From Psychrobacter cibarius (lineage in GTDB: Bacteria; Pseudomonadota; Gammaproteobacteria; Pseudomonadales; Moraxellaceae): DNA of 64,000 bases. The DNA is taken from positions 62,001 to 126,000 of the forward strand of contig NZ_JABASQ010000004.1 of NCBI RefSeq assembly GCF_016107535.1, read 5' to 3'. Shown piece after piece: positions 7,908 through 17,707 of the stretch. How positions within the stretch are numbered: the stretch's first letter is position 1; every line of letters starts with the position of its first letter. The notes below the pieces were generated by a model. That model had not been told where the DNA came from and did no database searches. It saw only the letters and a list, made by a program, of their open reading frames with translations. Both the position numbers and the translations under genes were made by a program.

Positions 7908-9752
7908 ATGATAAAAAACACCATGCTAAAAGTCATCTTGTTAGTGGCAACACTAGGAGCAATGGCGAGCTGGATACCTGTTAGTATCGCAGCGCCAATC
8001 ACCACGACTGCGCTTGGGCATAATAGTACCACTGAGTATATCGATGTGCCTTTTATGCCTTATGCCAACCCAAAGGCGCCCAAAGGTGGTACGTTATCGC
8101 TCGATGCGCGCGGCACCTTTAATGCGGCCAACAAGTGGATGGCCACAGGTGTGGCGATGGTTGGCACCGATTATCTATATGACACCTTGATGACAGGCTC
8201 ATTAAATGAAGCCTTTACCATGTATCCGCAGCTGGCAACCAAAGTAACTTATGATCCTGATGACACCAGTTGGATTATCTATCATATTAATCCTGCTGCG
8301 CGCTTTTGGGATGGAACGCCAGTCACCAGTAGTGATGTCAAAGCGACTTATGATGCGCTGTTAAATAAAGGGCCAATGTATATCCGTAGTTATTTGGGTG
8401 ATATTAAAGACATTCAGATTATTAATGACCAACAAGTGAAGTTTATCTTTGCCTCTGCTGACAATAAAGAGATTTTATTAACCGTCGGACAGTTTCCTAT
8501 TTTTGCTAAGTCCTCAATCGATACGGATTTTGAAAAAATAACCTTGACGCCATTGATGGGCAGTGGGCCTTATAAGTTAGGGCGTGTTGATGCAGGGCGC
8601 TCGGTCAGCTATCTACGTGATCCCAATTATTGGGGTCGTGATTTGATGGTCAATCGCGGTCGTTATAATTTTGATATGATTAAGTTTGTTTATTATCAAA
8701 GCGATGATATTGCCTTTGAAGGTTTTAAGTCTGGTCAATATCGTTTTCGTCCGGAGAATAAAGCCTCTAATTGGGCAACAGGTTACAATTTTCCCGCCGT
8801 CAAGGCAGGTTTGATTCGTAAAGAAACCATCAGTAGCGAAAATCCCGTGCCAATGCAAGGTCTGGTCATGAATATGCGACGTCCCATCTTTCAAGATATT
8901 CGCGTTCGCCAAGCACTGAGCAAGGCTTATGACTTTGAGTGGATGAATAAGACCTTGTTTCATGGGCAGTATGAACGTTTGCAAAGTTTCTTTCATGGCT
9001 CCGAGCTTGCTGCAACAGGGATGCCATCTGCTGAAGAGATGCAGGTGCTTACGCCTTTATTACCTAAGCTTGAACCGCTGCAACGTCAAGCCGTATTAAC
9101 GGAGTGGCAATTGCCAACCAGTGATGGTAGCGGCTTTAATCGTACAGAATTATTAAAAGCAAGGCAGCTATTGCTAGATGCTGGGTTTTATTATAACGAT
9201 ATGAAACTATATCAGCCCAATGGACAACTTGCTCAGATTGAGATATTGATGACAGGCGATACCATGGGTCGGGTGTTGCTGCCATATATTCGAAATCTAA
9301 AGCGCTTGGGCTTTGATGCCACGTTACGTCAAGTTGACGGACCACAATATTATGAGCGGGTACGCCGTTTTGACTACGACATGATAGTTGATAAATTTGC
9401 TCAGAGTTTATCCCCTGGTGCGGAACAAGTTGGTTTTTGGGGTAGCTCAGCGGCCGACCAAGCGGGCAATAGAAATACTATCGGCATCAAAAACCCAGAG
9501 ATTGACACGGTGATAGAGCAGCTTGGTAATGCTAAAACTCGCGACGATACTATATTATATACTCAGGTGCTCGATCGCCTACTACGTGCTGGTCATTATT
9601 TAGTGCCTTTATACGGTAAATCAGCGACCAATGTCGCCTATTGGGATCAATATCGTCATACTGAAAAACTGCCCTCTAATGCCATCGGTATTGACTACTG
9701 GTGGACGGACAAAGAAGCAGAAGCACGTGTTAATCAGTACTTGAAGCAATAA
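7908..9752 (+). CDS. yejA: Peptide ABC transporter substrate-binding protein, YejA type
   Basis: This 614-residue periplasmic protein has a signal peptide (hydrophobic stretch about residues 7-27, cleavage near A-A-P-I). The mature part begins with the YejA-like P-F-M-P-Y-A-N-P-K-A-P-K-G-G-T-L, then the SBP family 5 features: F-W-D-G-T-P-V-T-S-S-D-V for the lobe I entrance, and G-S-G-P-Y-K-L-G at the hinge. YejA captures peptides (and microcin C in E. coli) and delivers them to the YejBEF permease. The permease genes are downstream on the same strand after an intervening gloB. The ATG at 7908 has no good ribosome site; the ATG at 7923 would give a more compact signal peptide and is an alternative start. 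Confidence 0.9.
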   Translation: MIKNTMLKVILLVATLGAMASWIPVSIAAPITTTALGHNSTTEYIDVPFMPYANPKAPKGGTLSLDARGTFNAANKWMATGVAMVGTDYLYDTLMTGSLNEAFTMYPQLATKVTYDPDDTSWIIYHINPAARFWDGTPVTSSDVKATYDALLNKGPMYIRSYLGDIKDIQIINDQQVKFIFASADNKEILLTVGQFPIFAKSSIDTDFEKITLTPLMGSGPYKLGRVDAGRSVSYLRDPNYWGRDLMVNRGRYNFDMIKFVYYQSDDIAFEGFKSGQYRFRPENKASNWATGYNFPAVKAGLIRKETISSENPVPMQGLVMNMRRPIFQDIRVRQALSKAYDFEWMNKTLFHGQYERLQSFFHGSELAATGMPSAEEMQVLTPLLPKLEPLQRQAVLTEWQLPTSDGSGFNRTELLKARQLLLDAGFYYNDMKLYQPNGQLAQIEILMTGDTMGRVLLPYIRNLKRLGFDATLRQVDGPQYYERVRRFDYDMIVDKFAQSLSPGAEQVGFWGSSAADQAGNRNTIGIKNPEIDTVIEQLGNAKTRDDTILYTQVLDRLLRAGHYLVPLYGKSATNVAYWDQYRHTEKLPSNAIGIDYWWTDKEAEARVNQYLKQ

Positions 9753-9856
9753 TTTAGAACAATAAAGGAAATAACGCTTCATCTTAAAATTTTATTTCGT
9801 TTAAAAAATCAATAAAAGACATCAGCAATAAAGATAACTACTGGTAAGGATTTAAT

Positions 9857-10636
9857 ATGACTATCCGCATTCACCCAATCAAAGCGTTTAATGACAATTA
9901 TATTTGGACACTGATTAATGAAAATAATAAACAGGTGATCGTTATTGATCCTGGTCAAGCTGAGCCTGTCATGAGTTATTTGGAAGAAAATAAATTAGAG
10001 CTGACGTCTATCTGGACGACTCATCATCATCATGACCATATCGGCGGTGTCGCAGAACTGCAAGAGTCTTATCCGATGACGCATCTGGTTGCGCATACTG
10101 AGCATAATGTCGATGAAGATCAAACCATCAAAGATGGCAGTACCGTCAGTGCGTGGGGCTGTGCAGCACAAGTATGGGATGTGTCCGGTCATACTGCTAG
10201 CCACGTGGCGTATATTTTGGATATTGACGGGCTTAAACATTGCTTTTGTGGCGATACTTTATTTAGTGCTGGATGCGGACGGGTCTTTACCGGCACGATT
10301 GAGCAATTACACAACAGCTTTAAGCGTTTAAATGGTTTGCCAGCTGACACGCTGCTATATCCTGCGCATGAATACACTGCCAGTAATCTGCGCTTTGGAC
10401 TATCTATTGAACCTACTAATGAAGCAATGCAGCAAGCACTGATTCAAGCAGAAGAAAAAACCGCCCAAGGTATTCCGACGTTGCCAGTCACTCTAGAACA
10501 TGAGCGTGCGATCAATGTATTTTTACGGACGCAAGAGCCGAGTGTGATAGCAGGGGTGAAGTCTAAAACCACTATCGATGATGATAAATCTTTGGCTGTA
10601 TTTGCTGCGTTACGTGAGCTTAAAAATAGCTTTTGA
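9857..10636 (+). CDS. gloB: Hydroxyacylglutathione hydrolase (glyoxalase II)
   Basis: GloB hydrolyses S-lactoylglutathione to lactate and glutathione, the last step of methylglyoxal detoxification. The metallo-beta-lactamase dinuclear metal motif T-H-H-H-H-D-H-I-G-G is at about residues 55-64, with the other ligands in V-S-G-H-T, the C-G-D-T-L-F-S-A-G-C-G-R segment and P-A-H-E-Y-T. The C-terminal substrate domain R-T-Q-E-P-S-V is present. At 259 residues the length is typical. An AAGGA ribosome site lies seven bases before the ATG. It lies 104 bp after yejA and 90 bp before yejB with no T-tailed hairpin on either side that I can see, so it may be part of the transporter transcript. Confidence 0.95.
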   Translation: MTIRIHPIKAFNDNYIWTLINENNKQVIVIDPGQAEPVMSYLEENKLELTSIWTTHHHHDHIGGVAELQESYPMTHLVAHTEHNVDEDQTIKDGSTVSAWGCAAQVWDVSGHTASHVAYILDIDGLKHCFCGDTLFSAGCGRVFTGTIEQLHNSFKRLNGLPADTLLYPAHEYTASNLRFGLSIEPTNEAMQQALIQAEEKTAQGIPTLPVTLEHERAINVFLRTQEPSVIAGVKSKTTIDDDKSLAVFAALRELKNSF

Positions 10637-10726
10637 ACCATAACGGGCGCTTCGACTGACGTTTTGATAGTTATTAGCTGCGTATTATTTCTGCCGTCAT
10701 ATTTATTATCTTAGGAAGCCACCGTT

Positions 10727-11794
10727 ATGGGTCGTTATATCTTGAAAAGGTTACTGCTGATATTACCGACGCTTTTTTTGATATTGCTCGCAAACTTTGT
10801 GATTGTACAAGCAGCGCCTGGTGGTCCTGTCGAGCAGCAGCTGGCGCTTATCGAGCAAGGGGCAAAAGACAATGCGCTTGGCGGTAATATTGGCGCGGGT
10901 AGTGCGGGAAATAACAGTACCTATCAAGGTACGCGTGGCTTATCTGAGGAAATGGTTGCAGCGATTAATGCCCAATACGGCTTTGATAAATCGGCACCTG
11001 AGCGCTTTTGGCTCATGTTAAAGAATTACGCTCAGCTAGATTTTGGCGAGTCTTTTTTTAAAGGGCAGTCGGTAACGGATTTGATTATCGAGAAATTACC
11101 CGTTTCTATCTCGCTTGGGCTTTGGAGCACGCTGCTGATTTATATGATAGCGATTCCATTAGGTATCTATAAAGCCATGCATCATGGCTCGGGGATTGAT
11201 AAAGCCACTGCCATGCTACTGGCTATCGGGCATGCGATACCTGTTTTCGTATTTGCCGTTATATTACTGGTATTTTTTGCTGGTGGTAGCTACTGGAATA
11301 TCTTTCCACTGCAAGGCTTGACCTCTGAGAACTTCGATCAATTAAGCGCGCTGGGCAAAATCAAAGATTACTTTTGGCATTTAGCGCTACCACTGCTGGC
11401 AAGTACGATTGGCGGTTTTGCGGGCTTGACCTATTTGACTAAGTTTAGCTTTTTAGAAGAGCTGGGTAAGCAATATGTGCTCACCGCCCGTGCTAAAGGC
11501 TTGGGTGAGCGTCAAGTGTTATACGGGCATGTGTTTCGTAATGCCATGCTGATTATTATCGCGGGTATTCCAGCGGCTATCGTTGGTATTTTCTTTGCTG
11601 GTAATTTTTTGATTGAGATTATCTTTAAGCTTGATGGTTTGGGTCTCTTAGGTTTCGAAGCCATCCAACAGCGCGATTATCCGGTGATATTCGGTACGTT
11701 GTTTATTTTTACCTTGGTCGGACTATTATTACAGTTAATCAGTGATTTAAGTTATCACTTAATTGATCCTCGTATTGATTTTGAGGGACGATAA
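10727..11794 (+). CDS. yejB: Peptide ABC transporter permease, YejB type
   Basis: A 355-residue inner-membrane permease of the DppB/OppB class. It begins M-G-R-Y-I-L-K-R-L-L-L-I, the usual start of this family, with a first membrane segment at about residues 8-28, a periplasmic region of roughly 100 residues, and then five hydrophobic segments. The cytoplasmic EAA loop that contacts the ATPase is visible as Y-V-L-T-A-R-A-K-G-L-G-E. The sequence Y-W-N-I-F-P-L-Q-G-L-T-S and the ending L-I-D-P-R-I-D-F point to YejB specifically. Its TAA overlaps the ATG of yejE (TAATG at 11792-11796), indicating translational coupling. A TTAGGAAG ribosome site precedes the start. Confidence 0.93.
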   Translation: MGRYILKRLLLILPTLFLILLANFVIVQAAPGGPVEQQLALIEQGAKDNALGGNIGAGSAGNNSTYQGTRGLSEEMVAAINAQYGFDKSAPERFWLMLKNYAQLDFGESFFKGQSVTDLIIEKLPVSISLGLWSTLLIYMIAIPLGIYKAMHHGSGIDKATAMLLAIGHAIPVFVFAVILLVFFAGGSYWNIFPLQGLTSENFDQLSALGKIKDYFWHLALPLLASTIGGFAGLTYLTKFSFLEELGKQYVLTARAKGLGERQVLYGHVFRNAMLIIIAGIPAAIVGIFFAGNFLIEIIFKLDGLGLLGFEAIQQRDYPVIFGTLFIFTLVGLLLQLISDLSYHLIDPRIDFEGR

Positions 11795-12888
11795 TGTCAG
11801 ATAAAATATCAAATCATCCATTACCTTCAACGCCTTCATCTGCATCTCCTGTCTCTATGCCAAAAAAACGTCGCCTAAATCCTATTTGGCAGGCACGCCT
11901 AAACCGTTTTCGCCAAAATCGTCTTGGCGTCGTATCATTATTCATTTTTGCGCTGATATTTGTCATTTGTATGGCAGCCAATGTGATTGCCAATGACAAG
12001 CCGCTACTGGTGCAGTATCAAGGCGATTATTACTTTCCTGTCCTAAAAGCCTATCCTGAAACGGCTTTTGGTGGGGTGTTTGAGACTGAAGCCAATTATA
12101 AAGACCCTGCGGTACAGACGCTGATTGATGAGCAGGGTTTTTACATTATGCCGCCCATTCCATTTGCTGATCAGACACCAAACGTTGAGCTGGGTATTTC
12201 ATATCCAGCAGCGCCCAATAGCCAGAACTGGCTTGGTACTGATGACTTAGGCCGCGATGTGTTGGCACGGATACTTTATGGCATGCGCGTGTCGTTATTG
12301 TTCGGTTTAGCATTGACACTTGCTGGGGCAGTGATTGGTATTATCGTCGGTGCAATACAAGGTTATTACGGTGGTTGGATAGATTTGGCAGGGCAGCGCT
12401 TCATGGAAGTGTGGGGCGGTATGCCGCAGCTGTTTATGATTATTATTTTGGTCAGCTTGTTTAGCCCTAGCATTACTATGCTATTTGCGATGATGCTATT
12501 ATTCGGTTGGATGGGGCTGGTTGGTTTGGTACGGGCAGAGTTTTTGCGCGCGCGTAACTTTGATTATGTGCGCGCTGCTCGTAATCTTGGGGTATCGGAC
12601 AGTCAAATCATGCTAAGGCATATCTTGCCCAATGCCCTAGCGTCAAGCTTGTCACAGCTGCCATTTATATTGACAGCTAATATTATCGCTTTAACCGCAC
12701 TAGACTTTTTAGGTTATGGCTTGCCGCCTGGGTCACCGTCTCTCGGCGAGCTGATGGTACAAGGGAAAAATAACCTCGATGCACCATGGCTTGCGCTATC
12801 TGGGTTCTTTAGTTTAACCTTTATTTTATCACTGCTAATATTCGTTGGCGAAGCGCTACGTGATGCCTTTGATCCGAGGCGTTCTTAA
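11794..12888 (+). CDS. yejE: Peptide ABC transporter permease, YejE type
   Basis: The 364-residue partner permease (DppC class). The basic N-terminal stretch P-K-K-R-R-L-N-P-I-W-Q-A-R-L-N-R-F and R-G-x-V-S-like entry into the first membrane segment (about residues 50-70) are typical of YejE. The long periplasmic part contains N-W-L-G-T-D-D-L-G-R-D-V-L-A-R, the hallmark of this permease class. The EAA loop is Y-V-R-A-A-R-N-L-G-V-S-D. It ends G-E-A-L-R-D-A-F-D-P-R. Coupled to yejB by a four-base overlap, and its stop codon lies one base before the yejF start, so the three are translated together. Confidence 0.93.
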   Translation: MSDKISNHPLPSTPSSASPVSMPKKRRLNPIWQARLNRFRQNRLGVVSLFIFALIFVICMAANVIANDKPLLVQYQGDYYFPVLKAYPETAFGGVFETEANYKDPAVQTLIDEQGFYIMPPIPFADQTPNVELGISYPAAPNSQNWLGTDDLGRDVLARILYGMRVSLLFGLALTLAGAVIGIIVGAIQGYYGGWIDLAGQRFMEVWGGMPQLFMIIILVSLFSPSITMLFAMMLLFGWMGLVGLVRAEFLRARNFDYVRAARNLGVSDSQIMLRHILPNALASSLSQLPFILTANIIALTALDFLGYGLPPGSPSLGELMVQGKNNLDAPWLALSGFFSLTFILSLLIFVGEALRDAFDPRRS

Positions 12889-12889
12889 G

Positions 12890-14578
12890 ATGACCATGAT
12901 TGATACGCAAACTGACAGCCTAAACGAAAATCATAGCAATAGCCAAAATAAGCTTATGCTGAGCGTCGATAAACTTAGCATCGTCACGGACGCAGGCAGC
13001 GTTCTGGTCGATAAACTATCGTATGAGCTGCGGCAAGGACAAACTCTTGCTATCGTAGGTGAATCAGGCTCTGGCAAATCTATTGCAAGTCTCGCGCTAT
13101 TAGGCTTATTGCCAGACAGTTTGACCGTTAGCGGTGAGGTGAAGCTGGCAGGGTCAGCAGGGTTGACTGTGCTACCGATAGCCAGTGCCAATGTTAGTGT
13201 TAGTGCTAAGGCACGTAACGCTGCGCTGCGCTCTATTCGTGGGCAGCGCATCGGCATGGTGTTTCAAGAACCGATGACGGCGCTCAATCCACTACATACA
13301 GTTGCCAAACAAATTGCTGAATCACTACGTCTAGTTGGTGTGCCCAAGAAACAATGGCAAAGTCAAACAATCGATTTACTAAATGATGTCAATATTACCA
13401 ATCCGATTGATAAGCTGAACCGCTATCCACATGAGCTATCAGGTGGTCAGCGTCAGCGCGTTATGATTGCCATGGCATTGGCACAGCAGCCTGATATTTT
13501 AATCGCTGATGAGCCGACCACCGCGCTTGATGTGACTCTCCAACATGAGATTCTCGCTCTATTAGATGATCTCAAACGTCAGCATAATATGGCGATGGTG
13601 CTTATTAGCCATGACCTCAATCTGGTCAGGCGCTACAGTGATGAAGTAATCGTCATGCACCAAGGTAAAACGATTGAGCAGGGGCAAACCATAAGTGTGT
13701 TCAATCAGCCCAAAGCCGAATATACCCGCTCGCTAATCAAACAAGACTTTGGCCAAGCACTGAACTTCTCTAATGATGATAAAATTCAGCAATCAAGCGT
13801 ATTGCAAGTCAGCAATTTACAAGTACAGTTTCCCATTGAAAAAAGTCTGTTTGGTGGTACTAAGCGCTGGTTTGATGCGGTAAAAAATGTTGATATGACG
13901 CTACAGAAAGGGTGGGCGTTAGGCATTGTTGGTGAGTCAGGCTCTGGAAAAACCACCATCGCCCTCGCACTCAGTCAATTACTGAGCAATCAAGCGCGTG
14001 TGGGTGGCGAAATAATGGTCAATGGACAAGATATTTCAGTATTGTCCAAACGTGATTTGCGCACCTTTCGCTCGCAAATTCAAATGGTGTTTCAAGACCC
14101 CTTTGCCAGTATCAATCCGCGCATGACAGTGATGCAAATCGTTGAAGAAGGATTGCTCGTACAAGGCGTTGATAAGGCAGTACGGCAGCAGGCAGTGATG
14201 GATAGCCTTGCTACCGTGCATCTGCCAGCTGAGTTTGCGCATCGTTATCCGCATGAGCTATCAGGTGGTCAACGTCAACGGGTAGCACTTGCGCGCGCAC
14301 TCATTATGCAGCCGAGTCTATTGATATTAGATGAGCCGACGTCCGCGCTTGATAGTACTACGCAGGTCACTGTCGTTAATTTACTACGTGAAATTCAACA
14401 GAAATTGCAAATAAGTTATGTATTTATTAGTCATGACTTAAAAGTAGTGCGCGCCTTATGTCAGCATATTATGGTGCTTAAAGATGGCATATGTATTGAG
14501 TACGGACGTACTGAAGATATTTTTAATAGCCCACAGCATCCCTATGCGCAGCAGTTGCTGCAGGCGAGTATGATTTAG
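12890..14578 (+). CDS. yejF: Peptide ABC transporter ATPase with two nucleotide-binding domains, YejF type
   Basis: The protein holds two complete ABC ATPase domains. The first has Walker A G-E-S-G-S-G-K-S, signature L-S-G-G-Q-R-Q-R and Walker B I-L-I-A-D-E-P-T; the second has G-E-S-G-S-G-K-T, the same signature and L-L-I-L-D-E-P-T, both with the switch S-H-D-L. A fused double ATPase is the YejF arrangement and powers the YejBE permease. I start it at the ATG at 12890 (M-T-M-I-D-T), ten bases after GAGG, one base beyond the yejE stop; a longer TTG-initiated frame overlapping yejE is less likely. Length about 562 residues. No strong terminator follows in the 222-bp gap to the next gene, which looks empty. 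Confidence 0.93.
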   Translation: MTMIDTQTDSLNENHSNSQNKLMLSVDKLSIVTDAGSVLVDKLSYELRQGQTLAIVGESGSGKSIASLALLGLLPDSLTVSGEVKLAGSAGLTVLPIASANVSVSAKARNAALRSIRGQRIGMVFQEPMTALNPLHTVAKQIAESLRLVGVPKKQWQSQTIDLLNDVNITNPIDKLNRYPHELSGGQRQRVMIAMALAQQPDILIADEPTTALDVTLQHEILALLDDLKRQHNMAMVLISHDLNLVRRYSDEVIVMHQGKTIEQGQTISVFNQPKAEYTRSLIKQDFGQALNFSNDDKIQQSSVLQVSNLQVQFPIEKSLFGGTKRWFDAVKNVDMTLQKGWALGIVGESGSGKTTIALALSQLLSNQARVGGEIMVNGQDISVLSKRDLRTFRSQIQMVFQDPFASINPRMTVMQIVEEGLLVQGVDKAVRQQAVMDSLATVHLPAEFAHRYPHELSGGQRQRVALARALIMQPSLLILDEPTSALDSTTQVTVVNLLREIQQKLQISYVFISHDLKVVRALCQHIMVLKDGICIEYGRTEDIFNSPQHPYAQQLLQASMI

Positions 14579-14800
14579 CTTAGCCAAAAAGAGTTAAGCA
14601 GATATAGCCAAATAAGTAGAACATGGCAGTTCATACTAATTGCGATATCCTAAAAATAGCAGTGATACAATAAGTTAAACAGACGTTCACTTTAGTTAGA
14701 GGCTTAAATTTGTTTAATTTTTAGTTAAATAGCCGTTTAAATTGCTGCTTTAAAGGATTGTCATCGCTATTGTTACCATCATTAAAAAGGATTTTTACTC

Positions 14801-16105
14801 ATGAAAAAACAAAATAGTATTGCTAAATTAGTAAATAACAAGTTAGTAAATACCAATGGATTGCAGAATGTTGGTTATTTAGCCGTTGCTAAAACACGCG
14901 CTAAAGTCTTAAAAGCGTTCGCTTATGTTGTTCCAATTAGAAGACCAATGCTATTTGTTGGTGAGAGCTCTTGTGAAGAGCTATGTGATATGGCTATCAA
15001 CGAAGGCAGCACCAATGTATTTATCGTCACTGATGCCGTGCTTAATAAGCTAGGTATCCCAGCCAAAGTGACTGATTATCTAGATAGCAAAAATATCAGC
15101 TATACCGTTTATGACGGCATTACCCCAGACCCTACTTTTAAGGTTGTCGAAGAAGGACTGCGCAAATCTATCGATGCTAAGTGCGATTCGATTATTGCCA
15201 TCGGCGGCGGCTCTGTGATTGATGCGGCTAAGATGATTGCGATGTCACAAGGCAATAGCTGCAAGCCGCAACAGCTTATCGGCATTCTTAAAGCCAGAAA
15301 GCCTTCTATGCCGCTTTATTGTATTCCTACCACAGCGGGCACAGGTTCAGAAGCAACCCTTGGTGCAGTAGTATCAGACGATAAAACGCATCAAAAAGCG
15401 CTGTCTATTGACCCAAGAATGGTGCCATTAGCAGCGGCTATTGACCCTGTTATTATGAAAGGCATGCCGGCTCATATCACAGCGGATACAGGTATCGATG
15501 TATTGACTCATGCGCTTGAAGCTTGGATGAGTGCCAATGCCAGCGTCGAGACCGACTATTATGCGGCTTCTGCGGTCAAATCTGTGATGCAAAACCTACC
15601 GCTGGTCTATAAAGACGGCGGCAATCTTAAAGCCAGAGAAGCAATGGGTATTGCCGCTCATTACGGCGGTATCGCCTTTAATAAAGCGGGTCTTGGTTAC
15701 GTCCATGCTATCGCCCACCAGTTGGGGGCGTATTATAGTATTCCTCACGGTCGTGCCAATGCCATCGTGCTGCCGTATGTGCTTGATGTCAATCGTCAAG
15801 GAAGTAAAAAAAGACTGGCAGAGTTGGCTAGAAAAACAGGTATGGTAAAATCGGGACAAGCTAGCAAGAGTGATGCTGAGATTGCCGACCACCTCATCGC
15901 GCAAGTACGCAAACTGATTGCTACTTTGAATATAGATCCAACGGTGAAAGGCATGCAAAGCAGTGATTTTGATAAAATTGCCAAAGCAGCAGCAAAAGAA
16001 GTCAGTGATACCTATGCCGTACCAACGTATCTATCAGCGTCTGAAATCAAGGCTATTTTAACCAAGATTCAGCAAGCCAGTGATGAGCATACTGCTGGAA
16101 AATAA
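14801..16105 (+). CDS. Iron-containing (group III) alcohol dehydrogenase
   Basis: This 434-residue protein belongs to the Fe-ADH family of NAD(P)-dependent alcohol dehydrogenases. The nucleotide motif G-G-G-S-V-I-D-A-A-K is at about residues 137-146. The metal-site region is present: D-T-G-I-D-V-L-T-H-A-L-E-A, then G-Y-V-H-A-I-A-H-Q-L-G and P-H-G-R-A-N-A-I, giving the Asp and three His ligands in the usual spacing. A T-T-A-G-T-G-S-E-A-T loop precedes them. About 45 residues at the N-terminus precede the conserved domain. The real substrate cannot be read from the sequence; relatives act on ethanol, butanol, propanediol or lactaldehyde. An AAGGA leader precedes the ATG. Single gene with its own terminator. 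Confidence 0.9.
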   Translation: MKKQNSIAKLVNNKLVNTNGLQNVGYLAVAKTRAKVLKAFAYVVPIRRPMLFVGESSCEELCDMAINEGSTNVFIVTDAVLNKLGIPAKVTDYLDSKNISYTVYDGITPDPTFKVVEEGLRKSIDAKCDSIIAIGGGSVIDAAKMIAMSQGNSCKPQQLIGILKARKPSMPLYCIPTTAGTGSEATLGAVVSDDKTHQKALSIDPRMVPLAAAIDPVIMKGMPAHITADTGIDVLTHALEAWMSANASVETDYYAASAVKSVMQNLPLVYKDGGNLKAREAMGIAAHYGGIAFNKAGLGYVHAIAHQLGAYYSIPHGRANAIVLPYVLDVNRQGSKKRLAELARKTGMVKSGQASKSDAEIADHLIAQVRKLIATLNIDPTVKGMQSSDFDKIAKAAAKEVSDTYAVPTYLSASEIKAILTKIQQASDEHTAGK

Positions 16106-16153
16106 AAGAGTAACTAAGCTACATAAGCTGCCTAAGATATATTGATATAATAT

Positions 16154-16193
16154 AAAAGAGCACACTACGCTGTCCGTAATGTGCTCTTTTTTT
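16154..16193 (+). terminator. Terminator after the iron alcohol dehydrogenase gene
   Basis: Arms AAAAGAGCACA (16154-16164) and TGTGCTCTTTT (16180-16190) form an 11-bp stem followed by more Ts. The rest of the gap to 16372 is very AT-rich and shows no further structure I can name. Confidence 0.8.
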
Positions 16194-16372
16194 AATTATT
16201 GTACTTTGTAGCAAACTTATCTTATTAAGAAATTGGGTATAATTCAAGATTATACTGTTTAATTATATTAAATAATATCTAATTACTGTTAAATTTTTAT
16301 CACAATGTAGGTGTAGTTTAGTGAGGTCAAAGAGTTATCATAGTTATATTATATTACTTTTAGGAGGTATCG

Positions 16373-17578
16373 ATGAATCATAAATTAAAGACGGGCGCTA
16401 TTTCGATGGCTGTAGCAGCCATCAGTATGGTTTTCGTTGGCTGTGCTGCCACCGAAAATACGCCCGCTGTAAAAAATACTGCCATCGATAATCCTTATGC
16501 GCCAACGGACCCAAATCTCGCAGTCGCTACGGTCGCTGGCGGTTGTTTTTGGTGCGTGGAAGCGGGTTATGAAAAAATACCTGGCGTTGTAGAAGTGGTC
16601 TCTGGCTATACCGGCGGTCAATCGACCAATCCAACTTATAGCACTGTATCAGCAGGCGGCACAGGGCATACTGAAGCTGCGCAGGTCTATTATGACCCGA
16701 CGAAAATCACCTATAATGGTATCGTTCAAGCGTTATGGCGAATTGGGGATCCTACCGATGATAAAGGTCAGTTTGTAGACCGTGGTACTCAGTATCGTCC
16801 TGCTATTTTTTATAATAATGCACAAGAAAAGCAGATAGCAGAAGCGGCTAAGCAATCACTGCAAGACTCTGGTATCTATAGCAAACCAGTTGTGATTGAA
16901 ATTGTTGCTGCTAGCAAGTTTTACCCTGCTGAAGAGTATCATCAAGATTATTATAAGAAAAACCCAATCCGCTATAAGGCCTATACCTTTAATTCTGGTC
17001 GCTATCAGTTTATCGAAAGTGTCTATGGTAAAGACTACGAGCTGGATTTTAGCCAGTTTAAACCTACGGCGGCAGATAGCGTACAGGCAACATCAAACAA
17101 TGCGTCAGCTACTAAAGCTAGTACAGGATTCAATCCAGATACCTTTGTGAAGCCTGCACAGGATGAGCTAAAGCAGTCACTCAGTGACATTCAATATAAA
17201 GTCACTCAAAAAGACGGCACCGAACGCGCTTTTGATAATGAATATTGGGATAATAAAGCGCCTGGGCTGTATGTCGATGTGATATCGGGAGAGCCACTAT
17301 ATTCCTCTCGTGATCAATACAAATCTGGCACTGGCTGGCCAAGCTTTACCCGTCCATTGAGCACGGATATGGTCGTTGAGAAGGAAGACCGAGGGATATT
17401 CGGAAGCCGTACCGAAATCCGTAGCCGCTATGCTGATTCACACGTCGGTCATGTATTTGACGATGGCCCAGCACCGACAGGCAAGCGCTACTGTATGAAT
17501 TCAGCGGCAATGCGTTTTATTCCATTGGCGCAGATGGAAGCAGAAGGTTATGGCAATTGGATTGATGACGTAAAATAG
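16373..17578 (+). CDS. msrAB: Fused methionine sulfoxide reductase MsrA-MsrB, predicted lipoprotein
   Basis: One 401-residue protein with both stereospecific methionine sulfoxide reductases. A signal sequence ends in V-F-V-G-C (Cys24 approx), a plausible though imperfect lipobox, so the enzyme is likely anchored at the cell envelope. The MsrA domain has G-G-C-F-W-C with catalytic Cys58 and Y-H-Q-D-Y-Y. A Ser/Thr/Ala linker (about residues 220-250) leads to MsrB, with G-T-G-W-P-S-F, H-V-G-H-V-F and R-Y-C-M-N-S carrying catalytic Cys374. MsrB lacks the C-x-x-C zinc ligands found in many homologues (the equivalent reads S-G-E-P-L-Y). It repairs oxidised methionines in exported proteins. Perfect AGGAGG six bases before the ATG. 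Confidence 0.93.
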   Translation: MNHKLKTGAISMAVAAISMVFVGCAATENTPAVKNTAIDNPYAPTDPNLAVATVAGGCFWCVEAGYEKIPGVVEVVSGYTGGQSTNPTYSTVSAGGTGHTEAAQVYYDPTKITYNGIVQALWRIGDPTDDKGQFVDRGTQYRPAIFYNNAQEKQIAEAAKQSLQDSGIYSKPVVIEIVAASKFYPAEEYHQDYYKKNPIRYKAYTFNSGRYQFIESVYGKDYELDFSQFKPTAADSVQATSNNASATKASTGFNPDTFVKPAQDELKQSLSDIQYKVTQKDGTERAFDNEYWDNKAPGLYVDVISGEPLYSSRDQYKSGTGWPSFTRPLSTDMVVEKEDRGIFGSRTEIRSRYADSHVGHVFDDGPAPTGKRYCMNSAAMRFIPLAQMEAEGYGNWIDDVK

Positions 17579-17655
17579 GTTAGTTAAGCCTCGTTATATT
17601 GCAATTAATGGTTGATTGCTAATTATTAATGATAGCTATCTTGAAAGGACGCATT

Positions 17656-17684
17656 AAAAAAGGATACTTAAGTATCCTTTTTTT
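17656..17684. terminator. Bidirectional terminator between msrAB and folE
   Basis: A near-perfect palindrome, AAAAAAGGATACTT against AAGTATCCTTTTTT, lies between the convergent msrAB and folE genes. Both strands end in a T run, so it can stop transcription from either side. Confidence 0.8.
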
Positions 17685-17707
17685 ATTATCTATTATTACT
17701 TGAAGCG

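Noticed and set aside
12845-12889. TTG-initiated extension of yejF overlapping yejE
   Set aside because: The ATG at 12890 is well placed behind GAGG and the conserved part begins downstream of it.
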